A stretch of DNA of 64,000 nucleotides from Diorhabda sublineata (lineage: Eukaryota; Arthropoda; Insecta; Coleoptera; Chrysomelidae), in NCBI RefSeq assembly GCF_026230105.1, contig NC_079474.1, forward strand, positions 33,742,294 to 33,806,293, read 5' to 3'. Below the pieces are notes generated by a model. It saw only the letters and a list, made by a program, of their open reading frames with translations, did not search any database and had not been told where the DNA came from. Every line of letters starts with the position of its first letter. The stretch's first letter is position 1. Position numbers and translations under genes: made by a program. Below, in pieces: positions 49,391 through 60,150 of the stretch.

Positions 49391-51110
49391 AGTACAGTAA
49401 ATAAAGGTCGAAAATATACCAACCCTGCAAGGATTGTTCGAGGGATTGATTTTTTTAATTGACAAGTATTAGTGGGTTCTTACAATCCTCAAATTATTTA
49501 CCAGAACAAACATGTGGAAGGCAACGGGAAAATGGCCCAAATTTCCAAAAACCCGTTTTTCGCCAATAACTGGCTAAATATGGCACTTAGGGAGTTCTTT
49601 TTCGGGCTTAAAATGAAGATTAGTTCATTATCTACAAAAATAGTCCTGATGACTTTTTTCGCAATATTAATATTTTTCGCGAAAACGTGATTCGAGAATC
49701 CCCAATTTTATCAATGAGAAAATATCTCAAATTCTATTCGAATTCGAGGCTCAGGAGTTTAAAAATACACTGATCTCGATGTTTTGAAATGTAAAGACCA
49801 ATTGTAGATGGCGCCACCACGTTCCTCCTATTCGCGAAATTATAACGGTCTTCAACGAGGACCCTAGGAAGGTGCAAATGTGATTATTTCCTTCGGGAAT
49901 AATCACTTGGGATATCTTGGGTTAGATCACCGAATCCTAGTAGTGATAAGATGAGAATGGGGCCGGAAAATTGGCCAAAAAAAATTGCAAAATCTGTTTT
50001 TTCCATGTGACAAGATTTCGAAGTCTGGGGGCTCTTAAAACTCATAAACTTTAAAAACTCCTGCGTAAAGATCATCGGAAACTCGTTGCGAATTTGCGGC
50101 AATTTCTTTTCGTGAATTCAATTATTCAAATGCGGGATTTTTAAAAAATTACAATCAAGTTTTTGAAAAATTTCATATCAATGGAAAGATCTGAACGTGG
50201 CCTTTTAGAAAGTAACATTCTTGAATTGAAAAAAATGGAGAAAATAATGCTCGAAAAAAATACAGTTTTTTTTCGAGTCCGCAGTTTTTCGATTTTCTAA
50301 AAAACTACGGAACTTGAGAAAAAAAAAGGAAAGAGGTACTAAAAAGGAGACATTCTCAAGTTTTCAATGATGTGCATTTGAAAGCGATCTGATTATTAAT
50401 TATTTGTTAATTCCTTAAAGACTCTATGATTTTAAAAACTCTAAAAATCCAAAAAAACGACCTTAAAAAAATACCTTGTTTGTTAATATACCCGGATGTT
50501 ATGAAATGAATTTTTCTGAACGTGTTTAACCCCTTTCAAAGCCCCAGAATTCAAAAAGATTCAACTGAATAACTGTTATTAACAAATACATTGGTGAATT
50601 GGATAACAGTCGAAAAATATCGAGGAAAGAGAACTTCCGGAAAGGTTTTCAATATTAAAAACAAATTTTTCGAAAAAATAGTCAGTATGTCGTGATAGCT
50701 ATGAATTTCCCCTTTCAAATGAATTTCAAATCATGAAAAAATATTAATTTTTACACGATTTATTGAATAATTTGTCCATCTGCTTCTACGAGAACGCGTG
50801 GAGCGAGATCCAAATACGGGGTGCGTTTAGGGTTTGTTATCTCGAAAATGATCAAATTTTCGAGAAAAGTTGTAAGGACAATTTTTGTAGATAATGGATT
50901 GACCTTGATTTTAAGCCCAATAAGAACTCGCTAACTGCCATATTTCGGTAGTTATTGGCGAAAAACGGGTTTTTCCCGGTGCCTTCCACATGTTTTTGCT
51001 GGTAAATAATTTGAGGGTTAGGGATAGTACCCATCAATATCTGCCAATTAAAAATAAAAATCAATTCCCGGCAAAATCGAGAGTATGTTGCGACCTTTAT
51101 TTACTGTACT
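49391..51110. mobile_element. 1.72 kb non-autonomous DNA transposon with about 300-bp terminal inverted repeats
   Basis: The left end (gtacagtaaataaaggtcg from about 49392) and the right end (cgacctttatttactgtac to about 51109) are exact inverted copies over 19 bases. The inverted similarity continues inwards for about 300 bases: left caaattatttaccag, catgtggaaggca, cccgtttttcgccaataact and cattatctacaaaa at 49480-49640 match the reverse complement of 50880-51015. A TA lies immediately outside each end, so a TA target duplication is likely. The interior (about 49690-50830) has no transposase. The long arms could fold into a large hairpin. The superfamily is unassigned; a TA target fits Tc1/mariner-like or Sola-like transposition. 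Confidence 0.8.
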
Positions 51111-51460
51111 AACAATAATTTTAGCATTTTATTATGGAAAGTGATTAAATTTAATTGTGGATAGTTGAAAAGTTGGAAAACAAACGGTTGGCGTGTATTT
51201 TGTTGTATATTTCAATCACCAGTTGTTTTTTCTATAGTTTATTATTGTATAGTGTATATTATTGAAATATTATATTTTCTATGCCTTTTTACGTTACGTC
51301 AATGATTATTTATTAACACCAACATCAACACAGCATTGCCTACCGATCAGTTTATCTTTCGTTTGTTTGAAAAAAAAAAATACCTTTGCTCAACAGCTCA
51401 TTGAAATTCAAATGAGAGTGTTTATGACAATTATCGCCTTACAAATAGGCTGACATGACC

Positions 51461-51706
51461 TTATCCCATGCGCGTTTCAGCTACTTTAATACTATTTTTA
51501 GAATACGGTGCAATTCTTGGTACTTGAAGACGATCGGTCGATGGATGAGAATTTGTAACCGAACCGAACTTAAAAGCTTTTAATAGATCGTCAATGTGCC
51601 GCCGAAACGATGAAATCGGTTGAGCGTTTTCATCGATATTTTCCGCATATATTAATTTACTTATATATAAGTTATAAGTTTTGTTATTGGGCATCAATAA
51701 TATCAA
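51461..51706 (-). other. Possible exon of an unknown nested gene
   Basis: The minus frame encodes NIDENAQPISSFRRHIDDLL, KAFKFGSVTNSHPSTDRLQV and ends SIKVAETRMG before TAA. The codon use (mixed third positions, CG-containing codons such as TCG, CGG, GAC) looks more like coding sequence than the surrounding intron does. No domain is recognised and no matching exon was found. An ATG at 51706 exists, and a weak acceptor is possible near 51665. It could equally be part of a transposon. Confidence 0.25.
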
Positions 51707-51832
51707 GATATTCTTTAAATCAGTATGTAGATCCGTGAAAAAAAGAAAATCCTCTGGAACAGGCTGAACTAATCAAAAGAATGCCACGAAACTGAGCAGA
51801 TACCAATGTTAAACTAAATTGGAATTTCTGGC

Positions 51833-51878
51833 GCGTTTCGATAACCGAATTATCGTCTTCAGAGCCTGAAGATAAACT
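51833..51878. other. Dispersed repeat motif, copy 2
   Basis: This is the second copy of the motif at 47973-48013, preceded by gcgc and followed by ataaactagtttacc. The differences from copy 1 lie mainly in the loop (cgaat versus ctag), so the stem is kept in both. Confidence 0.45.
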
Positions 51879-52239
51879 AGTTTACCTTCAATCTCTAAAA
51901 GCAGTCCAACGAACGGAGATTTATCTGATGGTGTTGTCTCTCACCAACGCTATTGAAGCAGGCACTCAAGGTGTACTCGTATAGAAGAGTACAGGTTTTG
52001 GAAGTAACAGAACAAGACCTGGTGGATGAATGGATAAATAAAATACTGCAAAGAATACCAAAGAATACTTAGGAACGAAAATTACAGAAGATAGAAAACT
52101 CGACACATCAATCTAAAAGAAAAACATACAGAGTAGAAAGTCTATAGGATGAATGTTCACTTCCATGTATCTTACTCTTTCGAGGCTACTCCCCAATTCA
52201 AATTTTAGAGTTTATAAATATGAAGAAGCTAAAATAAAC

Positions 52240-52515
52240 GATCATCGCGTGTGGATGTTCCCATACAGGAGCTTCCAGGAATGGACAACGTTACCAAGCT
52301 TGGGCCAGTACTGGGAAGCCGAGATTAGCGCACTAGCTTGGACCCAAGTCTGGGAATTCAGACCTGGGCAAGATCTGGAAAGTCGAGGTTAAGCCTTGGT
52401 CCAAGAATTCCGAGTCTAAGTTCGGACTTTCAATGAGATCCCAGACCCGGGCAAGGTCTAGAAAGTCAAGGTTAGGCCCAAGCCTGGTCAGCATTTTTCG
52501 TGTCTGTGGTTTCCC
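52240..52515. repeat. GC-rich degenerate minisatellite
   Basis: The stretch stands out for its GC content. Related phrases recur: gggcaagatctggaaagtcg with aggttaagcc, and gggcaaggtctagaaagtca with aggttaggcc. A looser copy, gggccagtactgggaagccg with agattagcgc, comes before them. Spacing is about 65-85 bases. No frame is conserved. Confidence 0.55.
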
Positions 52516-53329
52516 AGATTTGGATATGATTTGACTTACTGTATAGTAGTATTGGAATGTTTTGAACATGAGTACAAATCTAATGAAGAAATCAATTTAG
52601 AAATTTTATATTTGTAATTTAAGAAAATGGTATATTCGACCTCCCTTTTCCATTTAAACAATATTTATCTATTGATATTTTTAATTAAGAAAACGTTCGT
52701 AACAAAATGCGTTTTATCAAAAATTATGTTTAGATATTTATATCAAAATATGCAAAAATATAACCTTGTTAGAAATTAATTTGGCTACAAACATCTAGGC
52801 AGATAAATCTCAAGGTCGACTATGATGATTTACATTTAGTCGCGTAAGGTCCACGTGTTAATAAAATATGTTAAAAAAAAAATAAATTTGGTAGAAAATG
52901 GTACCGGGAAAATTAAAAAATACGTATTTTTAAACAGTTACTGGTATAGAAGAAGGCTTAAGGGATATGCTAAATACATTAATGGAAAAAATATTAATTC
53001 AAAATTCCAACTCGAAGATTGTACGATAAAACTGGAAGGCACCATAACGCAGATCAGTTTATTAGAAGACTCTTTAAATAAAACCACTTTACTTGATATA
53101 ATACCCAGAGTCTTCCACGGTTTCAGCCTGTACTCATCTTGTAAAGAAATTCCCATCCCATCCTATAGTATCATTGCCCTTAATTGTTTGAAATTTAGGC
53201 CTACTATGTAAGAATTTGTCTATCTGATTCAATTCGTTATTCAGGATATTCGAAAAATGTGAAGTGGAAGTAGGACACTGTTTTCTGGTTGTCATGGTAG
53301 AAGATAAATTTTCTGACGATCAGAACGTA

Positions 53330-53446
53330 CTACACATTTTTAAATCCTTCTTTCTTTAATATCCCTTCAATTTTTACCAAATATCCAGTCGCCCTTCTTC
53401 CAAAACATCCCCAAACCATCACCGAGCCCCCACCATGTTTTACGAT
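53330..53446 (-). mobile_element. Tc1-family transposase fragment
   Basis: The minus strand reads IVKHGGGSVMVWGCFGRRAT, then GYLVKIEGILKKEG, before a stop. VKHGGGSVMVWGCF is the diagnostic block preceding the second catalytic Asp region of Tc1 transposases. Neither the first Asp block nor the D-N-x-P-K-H block is found in register, so this is a short relic. Confidence 0.8.
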
Positions 53447-53699
53447 CTGCAATATGTCTAATAGGGCATCTTGGGATTGACAATCTGAGACATTATTTGA
53501 TATTTAATGAATGGTTTATGGGATTGATTCAAAGTTTTGATCGGTAGTCGTCCAAAATCGCCAGATCGATTAAGAATTAACCTACGTTTTCCCAATGGAA
53601 TGGTGGTAAATCCACAAAGTTCCAAAATTATGCAGACACCAGTTTTTGTATGTGGTAACATGTTTTTTCGGCTTGTCTTCATCGTTGACGGATAAATTT

Positions 53700-53900
53700 T
53701 AGGTGTAAGAAGAGATGAAAGTCGTTAGGAGGTCTAACCCAAATTTCTTTGGGAGTTTTTTAGTCACGTTCGCAGTTTGAGGTCGAGCATTATCTGGGTA
53801 GTAATCCTCCTTGGCGCTTGTTCTGTTCAATTTCATAATGGCCTCGCAGTAAGAAATCAATTTGCTAACTGCTGGTGTATGTGAGTTTTCGAGTGCCAAA
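53700..53900 (-). mobile_element. Mariner transposase fragment (second catalytic Asp block)
   Basis: The minus strand shows ISYCEAIMKLNRTSAKEDYY, then PDNARPQTANVTKKLPKKFG and LDLLT. This corresponds to the mariner stretch ending in H-D-N-A-R-P-H, with the His changed to Pro and the second His to Gln. The following PPYSPDLAPSD block is lost. It lies next to the Tc1 fragment but belongs to a different family. Confidence 0.7.
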
Positions 53901-54327
53901 ATTTGGGAACGAAGTGTTGATTCCTAATTTTTATTCCATGTAACTATTTGAGAAAAAATCATGAACGTCTTCATTGTAGCGTGTCAAAAATTATTCATCC
54001 GTTGTTTTTCGTGTGGGTATTTAAGTATTTTGGGTACCCAATATAAGCACAACATCAGCTTATTTTCGATTGCGTAAATCAGTTCATCAGCAACCAAAAA
54101 CGTGCAGTTGATTAAGTTCTTCATTGAAATCACTCATAGTATTTTGTCGATATGTAAATTGCGTACATTTTTCTTCTTAAGTCATTGTCATCAGCGCTAC
54201 TGATGATAAAACATTTGAATCTACAAATTATTTCACGACAATTCGGTTTGATCTTAAAAAGACGAAATGATTTAGAGTTTTTAGAATTTAATTGTTTCGT
54301 CATCATCAACAACAACTTTTATTAGCA

Positions 54328-54330
<3 letters not shown>

Positions 54331-54413
<83 letters not shown>
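54331..54413. repeat. (AT)n microsatellite
   Basis: An uninterrupted AT dinucleotide run of about 41 units. Length in the assembly may be unreliable. Confidence 0.95.
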
Positions 54414-54418
<5 letters not shown>

Positions 54419-55274
54419 AGGGTTGATCATTTTGTTCCGCTTCTGATATGTTCGTTGAAAATATTTTTTCCTCGCAATAAAAAAAGGCAGATTCTTAGGT
54501 CGATGTTTGTTGTCGTGACTTACTACGAGAATAAAACGAAAAAATTATAAATCATATAAATATAGATCTGATATGCGCGTACTCTTCAATCAGACAATTT
54601 ATTTTAACCGACTGCGGTAGACTAATCAGAGTGGAAATCATACCTTGCTAAAAAACTGACATTTCGCACGCATCTTTAAGAAATTCGTACCATAGGCGTA
54701 GATAATCATGATATAAGGTTCAAATATTTAGTTTTTTGTATGATATTTTCGATTAGGTTAGGTTGGGATTGTGTAAAATGTCGATCGACCTGTCACTTTT
54801 ATTGTCACTATATTTTACGTATTGTGGATCAGTAGTCACTTCCGATTTATTATCACCCCATTCGAAAAATTCAATAAAATCTCAGTGTTGATTATAGAAC
54901 ATCCTGTATTGCAACTGTTAAATTCAAAGTGAATTTTAGTCGTAACACTATTCATATTAAACGCTTATAAGTTTACTAATATATTTTTCAACTTTGTTTT
55001 TTATATGTAGCGTTTAGAAAATTTTTCTATCTTTTATAATTTACGTAAAAACTATTTCAAACAAATTTTATAAACTCAATTCCGTCTAAATTTGTATTTA
55101 TTTGGGAAATATAACGAACAGAACAAATTTTTGTATAAGTCACTTTTTGTCCAGATCTATTCTACCTACTCATTGGCTCTTTGGTAATTTCTAACCTCTT
55201 CTTTTCTTTTTTTTTTTCGCAGTTCTACAACTTCCAGTTTCTCGTCGATAAGTCCCAGTTCTTATTTTGAATAT

Positions 55275-55645
55275 ATACGAGGGGTGCTACTCAAGTTTTG
55301 GGATATGACAATAACGAAGTGAATATGTCAAATATGACAATGCCGTCATGAAATTTGTCATTTTTAATGGTAAACGTACTCAGAGCGTGTTTTTCAGGTC
55401 AAATAATGGAAAATCGTCGATTATGGACGACGTTCACGAAATTCATCTTGTAGAGAAGTGCGGCCACGATTTAAATCGAAAAACCAGAAAAACACGGTGA
55501 CTCGAGATGTTTCTTTATTGCCAAAAGTCGAAACGAGTTGGTTGGTACAATGCTATCGATCCAATATACGTCAAAAGTCGTAGAAATGTCAGATTTGACA
55601 TAACGTGTTGCCATATCTTAAAACTTAAGTAGCAACCTTCGTATA
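55275..55645. mobile_element. Mariner-derived MITE, about 370 bp, with terminal inverted repeats
   Basis: The left end tacgaggggtgctactcaag, then ttttgggatatg, is inverted at the right end as tacgaaggttgctacttaag, then ttttaagatatgg. That is about 30 bases with few mismatches, bounded by TA. The interior shares sequence with the mariner at about 30180 (cgaaacgagttggttggtac versus cgaaacgagttgattggcac) and with the inverted copy at 33880-34140. It is an internally deleted mariner that keeps both ends. Confidence 0.8.
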
Positions 55646-55889
55646 ATTGAAAAGCATGGTTGACAACTGTTTAGTATGTGGTTAACAAAGACATTTTTTT
55701 CCCGAAAATTGAGTGAGATATGGAAAATATTGTTATACAATAAGTTTATCTAGATGAGGGTTGATAATTTTTGGGAACAAAAAATAGTTGTGGAGTGAAA
55801 CTAAATAAAAAACCGTAAACTTGAATTTGGGAACAAAAAAATAGTTGTAGGGTAAAACCAACAATGAAAAACCAAAACATTGGACATAA

Positions 55890-56180
55890 ATATCTATTTA
55901 AATTGCGAGGTTATGTATGGAAAGTGTAAATACAAAAGTTGTAGAATTTTTTATTACCTAGAAAGCGAAAGTTGGTACTCGAGGGTTTTCGGGGTCGCTG
56001 ACTACAAATTTATAGTCAGAATTTGGAATTTAAAAATGGCGGATCCAATAAGCAGCATGATAAAAGCAAAAATTGATACTCGACAGTTTGTCGGGGATGC
56101 TCAAAGTTTGGGAATTCGAGAAAGTGGATCAAATATGACACCGACGGATATTTCTTCGAAAATATCAACGAGGTTTTGAA
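55890..56180. repeat. Dispersed repeat with two related subunits
   Basis: ttggtactcgagggttttcg, then gggtcgctgactacaaattt and atagtcag, is followed by a looser copy: ttgatactcgacagtttgtc, then ggggatgctcaaagtttggg. Between them lies aaaatggcggatccaat. The combination of a GGTCGCTGA-TACAAAT phrase with AAATGGCGGATCCAA is familiar to me from dispersed insect repeats. An open frame runs through it but looks like a by-product. Confidence 0.5.
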
Positions 56181-57261
56181 AATCGCGGTGGGGGATGAAT
56201 GTCGGAACTGTAGCTGCAATTTTGATACAGTTTTACCGATTAAAAAAAGCACTGGATTTTTTCCATCGTCCCGCGTCCGCTGATAAAGCCTTTTTCTGTC
56301 TCAAACCACAACGGAGAATTTCCATTTCGAAAATTCGAAATAACTGATCGATCATCTCAAAAGGGCTAAATACAAGTTGATCATTTTCAACGCCAATAGA
56401 GCCTAGAACTTTACTGAACTTAATACATTATTCATCCTCGTCCAATCCAGAACTCTTAAGGGATCTTTTACCATCATAATATTGACCGAAGCTTTTATGA
56501 TCATCGGAGTTTTTCAGTACTAATTCTCTTTTTTCTTAGTAGAATCATTTCTAGGGGGTTGATTCATGAATTTGGAGAATTTTTCGATGTTAACTAACAA
56601 AAAATCTAGAATTATTCGTTGTCTAAACATTCCAGTTTGATTTTTCAGTTTCGCTGTAATGAGGCGCTAACTTCTGGTCGTTAGGTTAGGTTACTCTTAA
56701 TAAAAACTACGTCAAATCGTCTGTAAATTATTTTTTTTTCATTTTTGTTATTTGAAAGATTAGAATCCTAGACCAATCGTGGTTCTATTTCCATTTACTT
56801 GAGTTTCTGGTACATTTTTTTTTTGTAAAACGGATGCTAATCCCATTGTAATAGCAGTGATTAACCTAATTCACGTTAGTTGAAAATCAAACAGTATTTA
56901 TGTAACTTTTAAATATTTACTGATAAAAATATTGGTGAACGCGAATATAAAATCTATTTTTAGCATCGTGTTTTGTCGGTTATGCAACATAAAATCATAC
57001 GAACGTAAATACCAAATTATATCGTTATAATATTTCTATTCCGACAACGAATAAATTATTTTTATTACCTTTTTGCGCGATTTTTGCTAATTTATTTATA
57101 TGATATTATAGATTCTACAATTATACGTATACACATCCTTATCTCAGTCCTTTTCTATTTATTTTTGTCTTAGATAAAATGCTATAAACAATGAAAGAGA
57201 AAAACTATGAATTATAGACAATAATTAGGCTAAAGGAAACTAAAAGTGATGAAAAAAGATC

Positions 57262-57335
57262 GATTAGTATATACAGACGATATAGTGATAGTAGCAGATA
57301 CATTTAAAGAAGTAGAAGAAAAAGTAGACGTTTGA
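57262..57335 (+). mobile_element. Reverse-transcriptase active-site fragment
   Basis: The plus frame reads LVYTDDIVIVADTFKEVEEK followed by V, matching the Y-x-D-D catalytic box and the next helix of a non-LTR reverse transcriptase (usual form YADDIVIVA). Stops lie on both sides. It is a short relic. Confidence 0.65.
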
Positions 57336-57429
57336 AAATGACCTAGAGAAGACAGTAGTTGCTTGGAAAGCACCAATGTGTTATAAAGTAGACAATCTCT
57401 ATAAAATATGATTCAAGTTTGAAGACGTC

Positions 57430-58092
57430 ACGTTGTTTTGCAACCAATAAGCTAGATTCTACTCTGGATGAGACTGTTCCTTCGTTATCAACAGTAAAAT
57501 ATTGGATAGAAGAGTTTAAACGAAGCTGTAAGACCTGCGAAGACCATTGGTCGACCAAATGAGGTAACGACTCCAAAAATGTTGAAGAAAATCCAGTGGA
57601 TGATCGTCGACTGAAAGTTTGCGAGCTAGCAGACATAGGAGGTATTTCAAAAAGTGCTATACATCGCATTTTAACTATAAATTTGGATATAATAAAGGTG
57701 TGCGCAAGATTGGTGCCGCGTTTTCTCACAATGGAACAAAAACAACGTCTGAAGATGTTTCCATCGAGTGTGTGGAAATAAACCCCAACTTTTGCGCTGT
57801 TTCATAACCATGGATGAAACGTGGATCCATCACTTCACACCCGAAACAATAAACAATCAAAACAATAAACTGAAAAGGGAGAACCGGCTCCAAAGAAGAC
57901 AAAGACCGTTCCATCTACAGACAAGGTTACGGCGTGGGATATTTATCATTGATTATCTTGGAAAAGGAAAAACTATAACCGCGGACTTGAACCTTGAAAA
58001 AATTAATCAAAAACGGCCGCATTTGGCTGAGAAGAAAGTGTTGAAATACACACCATCTCACACATCCATGATAACAACGACCAGAATTGATT
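57430..58092 (+). mobile_element. Mariner transposase pseudogene (SETMAR-like type)
   Basis: Blocks in order: STVKYWIEEFKRS (about 57488), GRPNEVTTPKMLKKIQ (about 57548), DDRRLKVCELADIGGISKSA (about 57599), CARLVPRFLTMEQKQRLKM (about 57700), FITMDETWIHHFTPE (about 57800, containing the first catalytic Asp), IFIIDYLGKGKTI (about 57940), and KRPHLAEKKVLKYTPSHTSM (about 58010), where the H-Q-D-N-A motif has been lost. Several frameshifts and stops separate the blocks. The order and spacing follow a full-length transposase of about 345 residues. Terminal repeats were not identified. Confidence 0.85.
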
Positions 58093-58329
58093 AATTAAAG
58101 TTTGAATTGCACTCCGACTTAAGAGAGTTGAAGATATGGTTGGGTGGTCAAAGATTTTTGTATTTTTCTTTGTTGGTCCAAATATTTCTGGGACCATTTC
58201 AGTCTGAATACGAAAAATAAGTAAAAAAAAGATACAGAATATAATATTAACATCGGAGATGAATCAAGTAAGAAAAACAGCAGTAGAAACGAAAATGCAG
58301 AAGGATGAGAACCAGGAACCAATAGGTAT

Positions 58330-58760
58330 CATAATTTAGAAAGACAACACAAAATATAATAAGAAAAGTGACTGAAGCTAAAAGACATCACAAAAGAAGA
58401 CAAGAATAAATTCAACTGAAGAATAGACAGTAGACAACAATAGAAGCTGTGGATGGACTTGAGAAGATAGTGCAAAATATACGACGAGGAGCAAGTGGAC
58501 AAGTCTTCAGAGAGAATGCATACATGTGATGAGGATTGAGCAAAGCAAATGGCCGAAGAATAGAAGGAGACGAGGAAAGCCCTTGAAGACCTGGAAGGAA
58601 AGATTGAACAAAATATGAAAGACGGAGGCTATCCAGGAAAACGAACGGATGGATAGAAAAATGTGACGAACTAAATGCGGGATGGATGCGTGGAAATATA
58701 TTAAGGCAAAGAGATTCCTATGGTGTAGCTGCATCATAAAACACCATATAAATAAAAAAA
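58330..58760 (+). mobile_element. Non-LTR retrotransposon C-terminal remnant
   Basis: Around 58545-58720 the plus strand reads KWPKNRRRRGKPLKTWKERL, then TEAIQENERMDRKM, and CGMDAWKYIK. This is the basic tail of insect retrotransposon polyproteins (form: R-R-x-G-R-P-x-K-T-W). Upstream sequence to about 58330 is AG-rich and of the same character but not alignable by eye. It is broken by stops. Confidence 0.55.
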
Positions 58761-59182
58761 ATACCAATTGGTGTTCCATAGGTAGAAGAAAAGGAGAAAG
58801 ATCCATAAAATCTTGACGAGATAATGTCGATGAAGCAACGAGGAAGAAAAAAATTATTTTTATAGCAACACTTATTGACAAACCGTCACACTTTCATGGT
58901 GAATAAAATATTACATAATCATGTCCAAAATTGATCATTTCACGTAATCAAATCGATTGGGTAAGAACCTTGATGAAATAATTAATAAAATTTGTCAATA
59001 GAATGTATTAAATTTGGAAGTGCACGAGCTTATTGTGCACTTATGAAGGAATCGTTGCCGAATGAGACGTTTTGCATAAAAAAATACCTTCTTCGACAAA
59101 ATATCAGTAAAATAAAAAAAATACCTTCAATAATTTGCTAAAAACTATAACAGAATATAGGAAAATATTATAAAATTCTTAC

Positions 59183-59263
59183 CCTTTTCCAGTTGAAAGT
59201 ATAAGCGACATCCATCAAACTGAAGTCCTTCTTCAAAACTTCTCCCTTATATATAATATCCAC
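59183..59263 (-). CDS. Psc: Psc / Su(z)2-type gene, internal RAWUL exon
   Basis: An 81-base exon on the minus strand, bounded by acceptor cgtttccag and donor gtaagaat, encodes 27 residues in phase 0: VDIIYKGEVLKKDFSLMDVA, then YTFNWKR. This matches the RAWUL segment of PCGF/BMI1 proteins (V-x-Y-x-x-E-x-L, then LMDIAYIYTWRR), the ubiquitin-like fold through which PCGF proteins contact partners in PRC1. It joins directly to the terminal exon at 40444 (EKPMRFF). The preceding RAWUL part and the RING finger must be encoded by exons beyond the window, because none is seen between 59264 and the satellite. Confidence 0.88.
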
Positions 59264-60150
59264 CTGGAAACGTAAAACGTAATAATGTATTTATTCGTAT
59301 TAAATGAGTTATGGTTCATTTTATACGAATAGCGATGGATTGAAATCGATAAAGCACGCGGACGAGCAGCTCAATCGTTAAATTAGGGCAGTTTATACAA
59401 GCCAGTGGAAATTGACTTTATCCGAAATGCGTTTATCAATTTTTTTGTAAAGACGCGTTGGAAATATGACAATTTTTAACAAATAAATTCGTTTAAATTA
59501 ATCTAGTTCGAGGTTTTTTCGGTGGTATTCAATCCAAAGGTCGCGATCGCGGAGGGTCTCGGCTCCATTCCAAAAAATTATGCTCCGATATAAATTGAAA
59601 GATGAAATTCTATTTTCAACGGTTCAACATTACAAAGTTGTTTATTTTGATATTTTAATGTACGGAAACAAATATTGTTCTCAAAAATTTTGATTCAATC
59701 TAGAAACTCAAAATATTCCTTATAGAAAAACTGCAGTTTGCTACTAGAGCTCTTCCTTTGTAGATTGCAGCAAACCTTATTTCGACGTTGTAAATTTTCG
59801 TTAAGAGAACTGCGTTTGAAAAGAGATACAAATTGATTGACCATCCACCGTATTTACTAGATTTGGCTCCAAGCGATTTTTTCCTGTTTCCTTAGTCTTG
59901 TAGAAATAGAAATGTTTGATATGGATTTATCATCTTATCTAACTACTACTTAGAGTTGAAATATATTAGAACAAGGAAAATTCAAAGGAATTTTTTTCTC
60001 TGTTAATAATCTCCAGTTTTTTCATGAGATTCGCAATAAACTTGTGTGTATTTTGTTTGTGAGACTTTTCATGTAATTAATTTTTATTTTATTATTCGGT
60101 TAATGGTCTCTAATTCTTTTTTTTGTGCATAAAATTAATGGAAACTTCAT
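59264..60150. other. Further Psc intron sequence with a mariner scrap
   Basis: A plus-strand fragment at 59836-59895 reads IDHPPYLLDLAPSDFFLFP, the block around the third catalytic Asp of mariner transposases, with one Ser-Pro replaced by Leu-Leu. A GC-richer segment lies at about 59520-59570. No exon of the Psc-type gene was found here. Confidence 0.6.

Larger units (their letters stand above)
40445..59182 (-). other. Psc: 18.7 kb intron of the Psc-type gene
   Basis: The intron runs from donor gtaagaattt (minus, 59182) to acceptor tttttgttacag (40445). Both neighbouring exons are in phase 0 and encode adjacent parts of one RAWUL domain, which fixes the join. Inside it lie the 152-bp array, a long-TIR element and several dead transposons, annotated separately. 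Between 40445 and about 43130 I recognise nothing. Confidence 0.85.

Noticed and set aside
52855..53211. 118-codon plus-strand frame
   Set aside because: It has no ATG until its last codons, no convincing splice acceptor and no recognisable domain. It lies beside transposon debris.
58507..58881. 124-codon minus-strand hydrophobic frame
   Set aside because: It is antisense to a retrotransposon C-terminal tail read on the plus strand.
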